Of a stretch of DNA of 64,000 nucleotides, positions 1 to 7,975 are shown piece by piece; the first letter of the stretch is position 1; every line of letters starts with the position of its first letter. The DNA is from UBA11524 sp964464815 (GTDB lineage: Bacteria; Bacillota; Clostridia; Christensenellales; Aristaeellaceae). Position numbers and translations under genes: made by a program. The DNA lies in NCBI GenBank assembly GCA_964464815.1, contig CAYXHF010000008.1:3736-67735 (forward strand). The letters are read 5' to 3'. The notes beneath the pieces are model-generated. The model worked only from the letters and a program-made list of their open reading frames with translations. It did no database searches and was not told the DNA's origin.

Positions 1-84
1 ACCACCGCCGCGCTGGATGAAACCATTGCCCGCTGGCTGGACGCAAGTGGTGGTCTGACCGTCCGTTATGAAAAGGCCGATTGA
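1..84 (+). CDS. C-terminal end of an unidentified protein (partial)
   Basis: Frame 1 is open from the window edge and ends at TGA 82-84, giving 27 residues that finish GGLTVRYEKAD. The rest lies outside the window. The 18 bases after the stop contain no terminator, and the arg promoter begins at once. The family cannot be recognised from so short a tail. Confidence 0.5.
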   Translation, partial: TTAALDETIARWLDASGGLTVRYEKAD

Positions 85-102
85 TTTTTCTATGTTTTTT
101 AC

Positions 103-130
103 TTGACATCTGCCGTGATGGGTGTATAAT
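103..130 (+). promoter_or_regulatory. sigma-A promoter of the argCJBD cluster
   Basis: TTGACA at 103-108 and TATAAT at 125-130 are both perfect consensus hexamers with a 16-bp spacer. The predicted start near 137 leaves about 40 nt of leader before argC. Confidence 0.8.
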
Positions 131-138
131 GCTTGTAT

Positions 139-163
139 ATTTATGCGGCATTCGCGCATAAAT
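139..163 (+). promoter_or_regulatory. perfect inverted repeat at the arg transcript start (candidate operator)
   Basis: ATTTATGCG (139-147) and CGCATAAAT (155-163) form a perfect 9-bp inverted repeat with a 7-nt loop. It begins about 9 bp after the -10 box, so it could be a repressor operator or a 5' mRNA hairpin just before the argC ribosome binding site AGGAGG (167-172). It does not match the usual ArgR box (TGAAT...ATTCA) well. An arginine-responsive role is inferred from position only. Confidence 0.45.
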
Positions 164-179
164 GGAAGGAGGAAGCATG

Positions 180-1127
180 ATGCCCGTCACGGTTTTTATT
201 GATGGTAAGGAAGGCACTACTGGCCTGAGAATTTTCGACCGTTTGGCGCAGCGCACAGATATTTCTCTGCTGACCCTGCCGGAAAGTAAGCGTAAGGATC
301 CGCAGGCACGCCAGGAAGCGCTGCATGCATGCGATATAGCCATTCTCTGTCTCCCCGATGCCGCCGCCCGCGAATCCGTTCAGCTTGCCAGTGGCAGCCA
401 TGCCCGCATTCTGGATACCTCCACGGCGCACCGCGTTGCCTCCGGCTGGGCATACGGCTTCCCGGAGCTTTCTCCACAGCATCGTGCGGCGATTCTGTCC
501 GGCAGTCGCGTGGCCGTTCCCGGATGCCACGCCAGCGGCTTTGTCGCCCTGGCCACACCGCTGGTGGCCGCTGGACTCCTGCCTGCGGATGCGTTGCTGA
601 GCTGCTTCTCCCTGACCGGCTATAGCGGTGGCGGCAAGAAGATGATTGCGCAGTATCAGGCCGATGAGCGCGAGGTGGCCCTTTCTGCACCGCGCCAGTA
701 CGGCCTGACCCAGCAGCACAAGCATCTGCCGGAAATGCAGCAGATTCCCAAGCTTTATCATGCGCCGATTTTCGCGCCCATCGTCGCGGATTATTATTCG
801 GGCATGCAGGTCACGATTCCCCTGTTCCGTGAGCAGCTTCGTTGCGCGCATCCGGTGGAGGAGGTCACAGCCTGCCTGCAGGCGCATTATGCCAATTCGC
901 CCATCGTTTCTGTCCTGAGTGCGGAGGAGGTTGCCGCCTTTGGTGGCTTCATCCCTGCCAACGAGCTTTCGGGCAAGGACACCATGCAGCTGATGGTTCT
1001 GGGACATGAGGACCGCATCGAGCTGGTGAGCCTGTTTGACAATCTGGGCAAAGGCTCCTCCGGCGCGGCCCTGCAATGCCTGAACCTGATGCTTGGCGCA
1101 CCGGAAACGACCGGTCTTGCGCTCTGA
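180..1127 (+). CDS. argC: N-acetyl-gamma-glutamyl-phosphate reductase
   Basis: Reduces N-acetylglutamyl-5-phosphate to the semialdehyde with NADPH, third step of arginine synthesis, in the cytoplasm. The start is chosen at the second of two adjacent ATGs because AGGAGG at 167-172 then sits 7 nt upstream; ATG 177 is possible. The 315-residue protein opens FIDGKEGTTGLRIFDRL, the Rossmann signature of the short (type 2) ArgC family. The catalytic Cys is about residue 116 in VPGCHASGF. It is the first gene of argC-argJ-argB-argD, all on the plus strand, with argJ starting 23 nt downstream. Confidence 0.93.
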   Translation: MPVTVFIDGKEGTTGLRIFDRLAQRTDISLLTLPESKRKDPQARQEALHACDIAILCLPDAAARESVQLASGSHARILDTSTAHRVASGWAYGFPELSPQHRAAILSGSRVAVPGCHASGFVALATPLVAAGLLPADALLSCFSLTGYSGGGKKMIAQYQADEREVALSAPRQYGLTQQHKHLPEMQQIPKLYHAPIFAPIVADYYSGMQVTIPLFREQLRCAHPVEEVTACLQAHYANSPIVSVLSAEEVAAFGGFIPANELSGKDTMQLMVLGHEDRIELVSLFDNLGKGSSGAALQCLNLMLGAPETTGLAL

Positions 1128-1150
1128 ACCGAGAAAAGAAGGAGATTTTC

Positions 1151-2371
1151 ATGATGATTCAGCATATTTCCGGCGGCGTTTGCGCTGCCAAGGGCTTTCA
1201 GGCCGGTGGCATTCATTGCGGCATCCGCAAGAACAAGTCAAAGCGCGACATCAGCATGATTGTGAGTGAAGTACCCGCTTCTGCCGCCGCTGTGTATACC
1301 TCTAACCTCGTCAAGGGCGCTCCGATTTATGTCACCCAGCGCAACATTGCAGACGGTACGGCGCAGCTGGTCATCTGCAACAGCGGCAACGCCAACACCT
1401 GCAACGCCGACGGCGAGGAAATTGCCTGGAAGATGTGCGAGCTGGCCGGACAGGCCGCTGGCATTGACCCGCATCAGGTGATTGTCGCCTCCACCGGCGT
1501 CATCGGCCAGCCGCTGCCCATTGCGCCCATCGCCGATCATGTGGACGAATTGTACGCCGCCGTCCAGCCCGACGGCAGTCAGGCCGCGGCAGAAGGCATC
1601 ATGACGACCGACACGCGCCTGAAGGAGGTTGCTGTCTCCTTCTGCGCCGGCGGCAAGACGTGCCATCTGGGCGGCATCGCCAAGGGCTCCGGCATGATTC
1701 ATCCGAACCTGGCGACCATGCTCGTCTTCCTGACCTGTGATGCCGCGATTGCACCCGGCATGCTCAAAAAGGCGCTGGCGGACAACGTCAAGGACACCTT
1801 CAACATGGTCAGCGTTGATGGCGATACCTCCACCAACGACATGGTGGCGATTCTCTCCAACGGTCTGGCCGGAAACGACCTGATTGATGCCGAGGGCGAG
1901 GATTACGCCGCCTTCTGCGCCGCCCTGAACGAAGTCACGACGACGCTTTGCCGCATGATTGCCAAGGATGGCGAGGGCGCATCTCACCTGCTGACCTGTC
2001 AGGTCACGGGCGCCAAGACGCTCCGCGATGCCAAATTGGCCGCCAAATCCGTTGTTTGCTCCAGCCTGTTGAAGGCCGCCATCTTTGGCGCAGATGCCAA
2101 CTGGGGCCGCGTGCTGTGCGCCCTTGGCTATTCCGGCGCGGAGATGGATATTCATGCAGTGGACGTTTCCTTCCGTAGTAACGCGGGCGTGATTGACGTT
2201 TGCAAAAACGGCGCGTCCATCGAATTCAGCGAGGAGGACGCCAAGAAGATTCTGCTCCAGGCTGATGTGGATGTGCTGATTACCCTGCACGACGGCGATT
2301 TCTCCGCCACCGCATGGGGCTGCGATTTAACATACGACTATGTGAAGATTAACGGCGACTACCGCACCTGA
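1151..2371 (+). CDS. argJ: bifunctional ornithine acetyltransferase / N-acetylglutamate synthase
   Basis: Transfers acetyl from N-acetylornithine to glutamate, recycling the acetyl group of the pathway, and may also make N-acetylglutamate from acetyl-CoA. AAGGAG at 1139-1144 supports ATG 1151 (ATG 1154 is equally possible), giving about 406 residues. The self-cleavage site is visible: KGSGMIHPNLATML, with the Thr nucleophile near residue 189 that separates alpha and beta chains in this family. N-terminal GGVCAAKGFQAGGIHCGI is typical. The stop overlaps a possible upstream ATG of argB by one base. Whether it is mono- or bifunctional cannot be told from sequence. Confidence 0.93.
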   Translation: MMIQHISGGVCAAKGFQAGGIHCGIRKNKSKRDISMIVSEVPASAAAVYTSNLVKGAPIYVTQRNIADGTAQLVICNSGNANTCNADGEEIAWKMCELAGQAAGIDPHQVIVASTGVIGQPLPIAPIADHVDELYAAVQPDGSQAAAEGIMTTDTRLKEVAVSFCAGGKTCHLGGIAKGSGMIHPNLATMLVFLTCDAAIAPGMLKKALADNVKDTFNMVSVDGDTSTNDMVAILSNGLAGNDLIDAEGEDYAAFCAALNEVTTTLCRMIAKDGEGASHLLTCQVTGAKTLRDAKLAAKSVVCSSLLKAAIFGADANWGRVLCALGYSGAEMDIHAVDVSFRSNAGVIDVCKNGASIEFSEEDAKKILLQADVDVLITLHDGDFSATAWGCDLTYDYVKINGDYRT

Positions 2372-2409
2372 TGGCACGTGTCAAACCAGCAAGAAAGGAC
2401 GTATCGCTT

Positions 2410-3309
2410 ATGCAGACAGAAGCAACCATGACCAATCACCAGCGCGCACAGGTGCTGGTGGAGGCCCTGCCCTACATCCAGAAATACTACGGCAAAATCG
2501 TTGTCGTGAAGTACGGCGGCAACGCCATGATCAACGAGGAATTGAAGCACGATGTCATGCGCGACATGGTGCTGATGAGCCTCATTGGCGTCAAGATGGT
2601 GCTGGTTCATGGCGGCGGCCCGGAGATTTCCAGCATGCTCAAGCGCGTTGGCAAGGTCAGCGAATTTGTCAACGGTCTGCGCGTGACCGACGAGGAGACG
2701 AGCGAGATTGTCCAGATGGTTCTGGCTGGCAAAATCAACAAGTCCCTTGTCGCCCAGCTGGATCATTTGGGTGGCCGCGCCATGGGCATTTGCGGCATGG
2801 ACGGCGGTCTGATCAAGGCGCAGATGATTGACCCTCAGCTTGGCTATGTCGGCCAGATTGAGCAGGTCAATCCGCAGCCCATCTTCGACCTGCTGGAAAA
2901 TAACTATATTCCGGTCGTTTCCACCATCGGCTGTGACGATTCGGGCCATGTCTACAATATCAACGCCGACACCGCCGCTTCGGCCATTGCGGCCGCTTTG
3001 CATGCGGAGGCGCTGATTTCCATGACCGACACCGTTGGCCTCCTGCGCGATCCGTCCGACCCGTCCACGCTGATTCGTCGTGTCGATTTGGCCGGCGTCG
3101 AACGGCTCAAAGCCGAAGGCGTGATTTCCGGTGGCATGATTCCCAAGGTGGCATGCTGCACCGATGCCATCAACGCTGGCGTGCGCAAGGTATTCATCAT
3201 TGATGGCCGTGTCCCGCATGCCCTGCTGATTGAAACCCTCACCGATGAGGGCGCTGGAACGATGTTCAAGAAGGAGTTGACCTCGCATGAGCCAGAGCAT
3301 CAAGCATGA
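2410..3309 (+). CDS. argB: acetylglutamate kinase
   Basis: Phosphorylates N-acetylglutamate with ATP, the second and usually feedback-controlled arginine step. ATG 2410 follows AGAAAGGA (2392-2399) at 10 nt and gives 299 residues, the family length. The in-frame ATG at 2371 has no ribosome binding site and would add 13 residues. Amino-acid-kinase signatures are VVKYGGNAM near the start, VLVHGGGPEIS for substrate binding, and GVISGGMIPKV near the C-terminus. It overlaps argD by 23 nt, suggesting translational coupling. Confidence 0.94.
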   Translation: MQTEATMTNHQRAQVLVEALPYIQKYYGKIVVVKYGGNAMINEELKHDVMRDMVLMSLIGVKMVLVHGGGPEISSMLKRVGKVSEFVNGLRVTDEETSEIVQMVLAGKINKSLVAQLDHLGGRAMGICGMDGGLIKAQMIDPQLGYVGQIEQVNPQPIFDLLENNYIPVVSTIGCDDSGHVYNINADTAASAIAAALHAEALISMTDTVGLLRDPSDPSTLIRRVDLAGVERLKAEGVISGGMIPKVACCTDAINAGVRKVFIIDGRVPHALLIETLTDEGAGTMFKKELTSHEPEHQA

Positions 3310-4450
3310 TGACGCGGCGTATATCGCCAATACATACGGCCGCTTCGATGCGGTGCTTGCGCAGGGACAGGGCGCAGCCTACACAGGTGCGGATGGACAG
3401 GAGTATATCGACTTCGGCACAGGCATCGGCGTGACGCTCTTTGGCGCATGCGACCCAGAATGGGTCAAGGCCGTTACCACACAGCTGACGACACTTGGAC
3501 ATACCTCGAACCTCTACTACACCGCGCCGCAGGCCGAGCTGGCCAAGCTCCTGTGCCAGCGCACGGGCATGAAGAAGGTCTTCTTCGCCAATTCCGGCGC
3601 CGAGGCCAACGAATGCGCCTTGAAGGTCGCCCGCAAGTACGGCGAAAAGCATGGCCGCAGCACCATTGTCACCCTCGTCAACAGCTTCCATGGCCGCACG
3701 ATTGCAACCCTGGCCGCCACGGGGCAGGATCGCTTTCACGAGCATTTCGGCCCCTTCCCGGATGGCTTTGTGTCCATCCCTGCGGGCGATGAAGCGGCGC
3801 TGGAAAACGTGCTGCGCTCCGGAAACGTCTGCGGCATCCTGATGGAAATGGTGCAGGGCGAAGGCGGCGTCATTCCGCTTGCGCCGTCCTTTGTCAAGAA
3901 GGCAGAAGCCATTTGCCGTGAGGAGGACATTCTGCTCATGGTCGATGAGGTGCAGACCGGCAATGGTCGCACCGGCACGCTCTACGCCTACGAGCAGTTT
4001 GGCATTCAGCCCGATGTCGTCACCACGGCCAAGGGACTTGGCGGCGGCTTGCCCATTGGCGCGTGCATGCTCTCTGCGCGTTGCGAGGACGTGCTGGGCA
4101 AGGGCGACCACGGATCGACCTTTGGCGGCAATCCGATTTGTGCCGCCGCCGCGCACAATGTCATTTCCCGCATTGATGATGCCCTGCTGCAAGGTGTCAA
4201 CGAGCGTGCCGCCTTCATCCGTCAATCGCTTGATGGCGCACCGGGTGTGGCCGACGTAACAGGCCTTGGGCTGATGATTGGCATCCTGCCGACAAACAAG
4301 ACAGCTGGCGAAATCGCCGCCGCTTGCCTGCGGGACGGCCTGATGGTGCTGACAGCGCACGAAAAGGTGCGTCTGCTGCCGCCGCTGAATATTTCCTATG
4401 ACGACCTGCAAAAGGGCCTGACGATTCTGAAAAAGAATCTGGCTGAATAA
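3287..4450 (+). CDS. argD: acetylornithine aminotransferase (class III, PLP)
   Basis: Converts N-acetylglutamate semialdehyde plus glutamate to N-acetylornithine. The 387-residue fold-type-I aminotransferase shows FFANSGAEANECALK (PLP phosphate loop), DEVQTGNGRTG and the Schiff-base Lys about residue 249 in TTAKGLGGG. The start lies inside argB, preceded by AAGGAG at 10 nt. With argC, argJ and argB it completes acetylglutamate to acetylornithine; carbamoylation and later steps are not in the window. A 10-bp hairpin follows the stop. Confidence 0.93.
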   Translation: MSQSIKHDDAAYIANTYGRFDAVLAQGQGAAYTGADGQEYIDFGTGIGVTLFGACDPEWVKAVTTQLTTLGHTSNLYYTAPQAELAKLLCQRTGMKKVFFANSGAEANECALKVARKYGEKHGRSTIVTLVNSFHGRTIATLAATGQDRFHEHFGPFPDGFVSIPAGDEAALENVLRSGNVCGILMEMVQGEGGVIPLAPSFVKKAEAICREEDILLMVDEVQTGNGRTGTLYAYEQFGIQPDVVTTAKGLGGGLPIGACMLSARCEDVLGKGDHGSTFGGNPICAAAAHNVISRIDDALLQGVNERAAFIRQSLDGAPGVADVTGLGLMIGILPTNKTAGEIAAACLRDGLMVLTAHEKVRLLPPLNISYDDLQKGLTILKKNLAE

Positions 4451-4454
4451 TATT

Positions 4455-4483
4455 GGCGCACTGCAAAAAAACAGCAGTGCGCC
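4455..4483 (+). terminator. intercistronic hairpin after argD
   Basis: GGCGCACTGC (4455-4464) pairs perfectly with GCAGTGCGCC (4474-4483) around an A-rich 9-nt loop. No T tract follows on the plus strand, so it may be a partial terminator or an mRNA-end stabiliser rather than a full intrinsic terminator. Confidence 0.5.
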
Positions 4484-4507
4484 CTTGCCATGCATGGAGG
4501 TTTCCGG

Positions 4508-5134
4508 ATGACGTTTCTTTCCCCTGCTGCACCTGCGTCGTTGCAGCCCATTCTCGCGCGGCTGGATGCTATGCTTGCCTCTGCGCCGACCCAGCGTCTG
4601 CTTCTGCTGATTGACGGCCCGTGTGGTAGCGGCAAAAGCACCCTCGCCAATCAACTGACCGACTTTCTGAACACCGCCGCGCCCAACACGGCAACCCTTT
4701 TGCACATGGATGACTTCTGCATCCCGCATGCGCAGAAGACACCGGAGCGCCTTGCCATTCCCGGCGGCAATGTCGATTCTGGCCGCCTGTGTGAGGAGGT
4801 GCTGACGCCCTTTTTCGCCCAGCAGCCCATTGCCTACCGCCGTTATGATTGCCACGCGGATGCGTTTTCGCCCCTCATTTGCCCTGCTGACACGCCTCTG
4901 CTGATTCTGGAAGGCAGCTACAGCCTGCTGCCCGACATTCGCCGTCATGCCGCGCTGAGCGTGTTTCTGACGGTGTCGCCCGCATGCCAGCAGCAGCGCC
5001 TGTTGCAGCGTGTCGGCCCGGAGCGCCTGAAAAGCTTCAACCAGCGCTGGATTCCGCTGGAAAACGCGTATTTCAAGGCGTATCACCTGCCGGATGACGA
5101 TTGTCTGGTGCTGTCATCCCACTGCATGATGTAA
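4508..5134 (+). CDS. uridine-kinase-like P-loop kinase
   Basis: A 208-residue protein with a Walker A loop GPCGSGKST (about residues 37-45), a substrate-site segment LLHMDDFC and LILEGSYSLLPDI, as in the uridine kinase / phosphoribulokinase-like family. The real substrate is not predictable; nucleosides or small metabolites are usual. ATG 4508 is chosen over ATG 4490 because GGAGG (4496-4500) sits 7 nt before it. It follows argD by 57 nt with a hairpin between. Its 3' end overlaps the convergent gene at 5073-5390 by 62 nt. Confidence 0.75.
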   Translation: MTFLSPAAPASLQPILARLDAMLASAPTQRLLLLIDGPCGSGKSTLANQLTDFLNTAAPNTATLLHMDDFCIPHAQKTPERLAIPGGNVDSGRLCEEVLTPFFAQQPIAYRRYDCHADAFSPLICPADTPLLILEGSYSLLPDIRRHAALSVFLTVSPACQQQRLLQRVGPERLKSFNQRWIPLENAYFKAYHLPDDDCLVLSSHCMM

Positions 5135-5390
5135 ACACGCCCGTCTTGCCCTGCGCCACCTTCATGCGCCGCATAATGGCATCGTATTGGTGATGGCGCG
5201 TTGCCTGCACTGGCGGTGAAGGCGGTGCGACAGGCGTTTCCTGTACCCTTGCTGGCAGTGCATTGACCGGCGCACGCTCCTGCATAATGGGCGTGACCGC
5301 GTCGCTTTGACATTGCCACCAGATCCATTGCTCCTTTTGCTCCTGACTCGTTTTCGCCGCAAAGGGCGATACATTCGCTGCTTCGCGCAT
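5073..5390 (-). CDS. small unidentified protein, Pro/Gln-rich centre
   Basis: A 105-residue reading frame with a strong ribosome binding site (AAGGAGGA, 8 nt before ATG 5390), which argues for a real gene. The sequence has a W-rich N-terminal part (EQWIWWQCQ), a Pro-rich linker and a basic helix HHQYDAIMRRMKVAQGKTG. No signal peptide or membrane segment is seen. It converges on and overlaps the 3' end of the kinase gene. Another frame from 5397 exists but its start sits on top of the ribosome binding site. Family not recognised. Confidence 0.5.
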   Translation of the reverse strand: MREAANVSPFAAKTSQEQKEQWIWWQCQSDAVTPIMQERAPVNALPARVQETPVAPPSPPVQATRHHQYDAIMRRMKVAQGKTGVFTSCSGMTAPDNRHPAGDTP

Positions 5391-5490
5391 CGCTCATTCC
5401 TCCTTCATGCTTTCTGTTTCATCTTATGCAGGAGATTGACCGTTGTGCCGCGAATATTCCTGATGAAAAAAAACCGGAGGTGCATGTTCC

Positions 5491-6372
5491 ATGGAGATTT
5501 CCCTTCGTTCTGGTCATACGACCGCCGTCGTCCGTCAGAAGGGCGCGCAAATGACATCCTTCAAGGGCAGTGATGACCGCGAGGTCATTTGGCAAGCCGA
5601 CCCTGCGGTGTGGGCTAACCACGCGCCGGTGCTTTTCCCCATTTGCGGCAAGGCCAAAGACGATCATGTCATCATTGATGGCGTCGCCTATCCGATGGGC
5701 AAGCACGGCTTCTCCCGCAATCCCGATTTCGCCATTGAGCGCGTCGGCGACGATTTTGTGGAGCTTGTCCTGACACCCACGGAGGAAAGCAAGCCGAGCT
5801 ATCCCTTTGATTTCGCCTTCCACGTGCGCTATACGCTGACGGAGAATGGCTTCTCCACGCAATTTGTGGTCGAGAACCACTCCGAAACCGTGATGCCCTT
5901 CTGCTGTGGCGGCCATCCGGGCTTCATCGTCCCAATGGAGGAAGGTGCAAGCTACACCGACTATCAGCTGGTCTTCCCGCAGGTCGAGGAAGGTAAGAAC
6001 AGCCTCTGTCCCGGTGGCACGCTCATCAACGGGGCGGAGTTTCTGCCCTGCTTCCATCATAGCCAGACGCTCCCGCTCAGCCATGACCTGTTTGACGAGC
6101 GCGACGCCCTGATTTTCACAGAGCTGAAGAGCCGTCAGGTTGACCTGGTGCATCGCGTCAGCGGCCACGGCCTGCGCTTTGCCTATCCGAAAATGGAGGT
6201 GCTGGCCATCTGGTCGATGCCGAAGAAAAACGCCGATTACGTCTGTCTCGAGCCGTGGCACGGCATGCCGGGTCAGGTGGACGAAAGCGGCCGTTTTGAG
6301 GACAAGCCCTTCGTGACACTCCTCGCGCCGCATCACAGCTGGCAGGGCGGCTATAGCGTGTCGCTCATTTAA
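5491..6372 (+). CDS. aldose 1-epimerase-family protein (LacX-like)
   Basis: A 293-residue galactose-mutarotase-like protein, predicted to interconvert sugar anomers in the cytoplasm. Family features are ISLRSGHTTAVVRQKGAQMTSF at the start, WANHAPVLFPICGK, and CCGGHPGFIVPM, where the His is the expected general acid of this fold. Near the end, YVCLEPWHGMPG resembles the E-P-W segment of LacX-type members. GGAGG at 5476-5480 precedes ATG by 10 nt. It is monocistronic, closed by the hairpin at 6381-6424. Substrate not predictable. Confidence 0.8.
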   Translation: MEISLRSGHTTAVVRQKGAQMTSFKGSDDREVIWQADPAVWANHAPVLFPICGKAKDDHVIIDGVAYPMGKHGFSRNPDFAIERVGDDFVELVLTPTEESKPSYPFDFAFHVRYTLTENGFSTQFVVENHSETVMPFCCGGHPGFIVPMEEGASYTDYQLVFPQVEEGKNSLCPGGTLINGAEFLPCFHHSQTLPLSHDLFDERDALIFTELKSRQVDLVHRVSGHGLRFAYPKMEVLAIWSMPKKNADYVCLEPWHGMPGQVDESGRFEDKPFVTLLAPHHSWQGGYSVSLI

Positions 6373-6380
6373 TCCAATAA

Positions 6381-6424
6381 AAGCAGCCCCTTTCGCCGAC
6401 GCGTTGTCGGGAAAGGGGCTGCTT
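6381..6424. terminator. bidirectional terminator
   Basis: AAGCAGCCCCTTTC (6381-6394) pairs perfectly with GAAAGGGGCTGCTT (6411-6424), with T-rich sequence on both sides. It lies between the converging epimerase gene and the minus-strand gene ending at 6427. Confidence 0.8.
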
Positions 6425-6426
6425 GT

Positions 6427-6921
6427 TTATTCTGCATCCGTGTTGTCGTCTACATCCAGCGTCGGCGCGGTCTTTTCCGCGATGGTTTCCGCCGCTTCAT
6501 GAACGTCTGCGAGCATTTCCTCCACGTTGATGGTCGGAATTTCTTCCTCCACAGGGGTAGCCGTCGGCGCTTCTTCTTCCGCTACGGTTTCCGGAGCTTC
6601 CGGAGCTTCCGGTGCTTCCGGTGCCTCCGGTGCCTCCGGTGCTTCCGGTGCGTTTTGGGCTTCCCGCAGCTCCTGCAATTGCGTGTCAAGCTGCTTCATT
6701 TCTTCCAGCATCGTGTGCAGCGTGGCGGGCACTTCCTCGCCCTGCTGCCAGAGCGCATACACCTGCACACCCAGCTGGTTTTGCAGCTCCTTGCGGCGCG
6801 CGGTCATGCTCATCTCGTCCATCTTCTGCTTCGTGCTGTTAGCGATATTGGTCGCGGCCTTGTTGACAACCTTGACACTCTGCACCCAGATATCCTTCAC
6901 CGTCTTGCTGATATCAGCCAT
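6427..6921 (-). CDS. coiled-coil protein with an EAP tandem repeat
   Basis: A 164-residue protein. The N-terminal 55 residues (MADISKTVKDIWVQSVKVVN onward) are amphipathic helix with no membrane segment. They are followed by a coiled coil (HTMLEEMKQLDTQLQELREA), then seven EAP triplets and an acidic tail. ATG 6921 is chosen because AAGGAG lies about 9 nt upstream; a longer frame from 6978 lacks support. The repeat is a 9-bp-type minisatellite around 6594-6650 and may vary in copy number. Function unknown. Confidence 0.65.
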   Translation of the reverse strand: MADISKTVKDIWVQSVKVVNKAATNIANSTKQKMDEMSMTARRKELQNQLGVQVYALWQQGEEVPATLHTMLEEMKQLDTQLQELREAQNAPEAPEAPEAPEAPEAPEAPETVAEEEAPTATPVEEEIPTINVEEMLADVHEAAETIAEKTAPTLDVDDNTDAE

Positions 6922-6991
6922 GTTGTTCTGCTCCTTTTCATAAATTTCGTGCATAGGATTCGCCATGCATCGGTGCATTTCCTGCCTGATG

Positions 6992-7042
6992 CAAAAAAAG
7001 AGTACGCGGACAGCCTTTCGCTTTCCGAAAATGCTGTCCGCG
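6992..7042 (-). terminator. terminator of the transketolase operon
   Basis: CGCGGACAGC (7005-7014) pairs with GCTGTCCGCG (7033-7042). On the minus strand the stem is followed by ACTC and a run of seven T (6992-6999 region), a good intrinsic terminator. Confidence 0.8.
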
Positions 7043-7056
7043 CATTGTTGATGCTA

Positions 7057-7971
7057 TTACGCCTTCATGACGCGCTCAGCAATCTGCTTGCCCGTCAGGC
7101 CGTATTCTTCCAGCAGTGCCGCCGGCTTGCCAGACTGGCCAAACACATCGTTGATGCCAATCTTCTCGAACTTTTCCAAGCCCATGCCGCAGATGGCAGA
7201 CGCCACCGCATCGCCCAGACCGCCGATGATGGAATGCTCCTCAACCGTGAAGACCTTGCCGCACTTGGCCGCATAGGTACGGGCCAGCTCGTCATCAAAG
7301 GGCTTCAGGGTGTGGAAGGACACCAGCGCCGCGTCAATGCCCTGCGCCGCCAGCAGCTCCACCGCCTCCAGGCAGTGCTCCAGCATAATGCCGCAGGTGA
7401 AAATCACGCAGTCCTTGCCATCCTTAATGACCGTGCCCTTGCCCACAGTGAAGGGACGCGCCTCATACACCGGCGACGGCAGACGCGCGGTACGGATGTA
7501 CACCGGGCCGTTGATTTCTGCCGCAGCGCGGACGCACTGCTCGCACTCGGTCGCGTCACTGGGAACGAACACCGTCATGTTCGGCAGCACGCGCATCAGG
7601 GCAATATCCTCAATCGCCTGATGCGAACCGCCGTCCTCACCCAGCGTCACGCCTGCGTGGGAGAAGCCAAACTTCACGTTGAAGTTCGGGTAGCACACGC
7701 CGTTGCGAATCTGGTCATAGCTGCGTCCCGCGAACACCGCGAAGGTGGAGCAGAACGGAATCATGCCCATCGTGGACATACCGGCGGCCATATCAACCAT
7801 GTTCGCCTCGGCAATGCCGCAGTCGATGAAGCGATCCGGATATGCCTTCTTGAAGCCATTGGTCATCGTGGCGGCCGCCAGGTCAGCGTCCAGCACGACC
7901 ACCTTGTCATTTTCAGCGCCCAGCTTGACGATGGCCTCGCCATACGCCACGCGAATTGCTTTCTTTTCCAT
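7057..7971 (-). CDS. transketolase, C-terminal subunit
   Basis: Second half of a split transketolase: pyrimidine-binding and C-terminal domains of the thiamine-diphosphate enzyme moving two-carbon units in the pentose phosphate pathway. It has 304 residues. ATG 7971 follows GGAGGG and lies 4 nt after the end of the N-terminal subunit; the longer frame to 7992 has no ribosome binding site. Signatures are DADLAAATMTNGF, FIDCGIAEANMVDMAAGMS (the ThDP-activating Glu is expected here), FSHAGVTLGEDGGSHQAIED and the C-terminal TVEEHSIIGGLG. Confidence 0.92.
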   Translation of the reverse strand: MEKKAIRVAYGEAIVKLGAENDKVVVLDADLAAATMTNGFKKAYPDRFIDCGIAEANMVDMAAGMSTMGMIPFCSTFAVFAGRSYDQIRNGVCYPNFNVKFGFSHAGVTLGEDGGSHQAIEDIALMRVLPNMTVFVPSDATECEQCVRAAAEINGPVYIRTARLPSPVYEARPFTVGKGTVIKDGKDCVIFTCGIMLEHCLEAVELLAAQGIDAALVSFHTLKPFDDELARTYAAKCGKVFTVEEHSIIGGLGDAVASAICGMGLEKFEKIGINDVFGQSGKPAALLEEYGLTGKQIAERVMKA

Positions 7972-7975
7972 TTGT

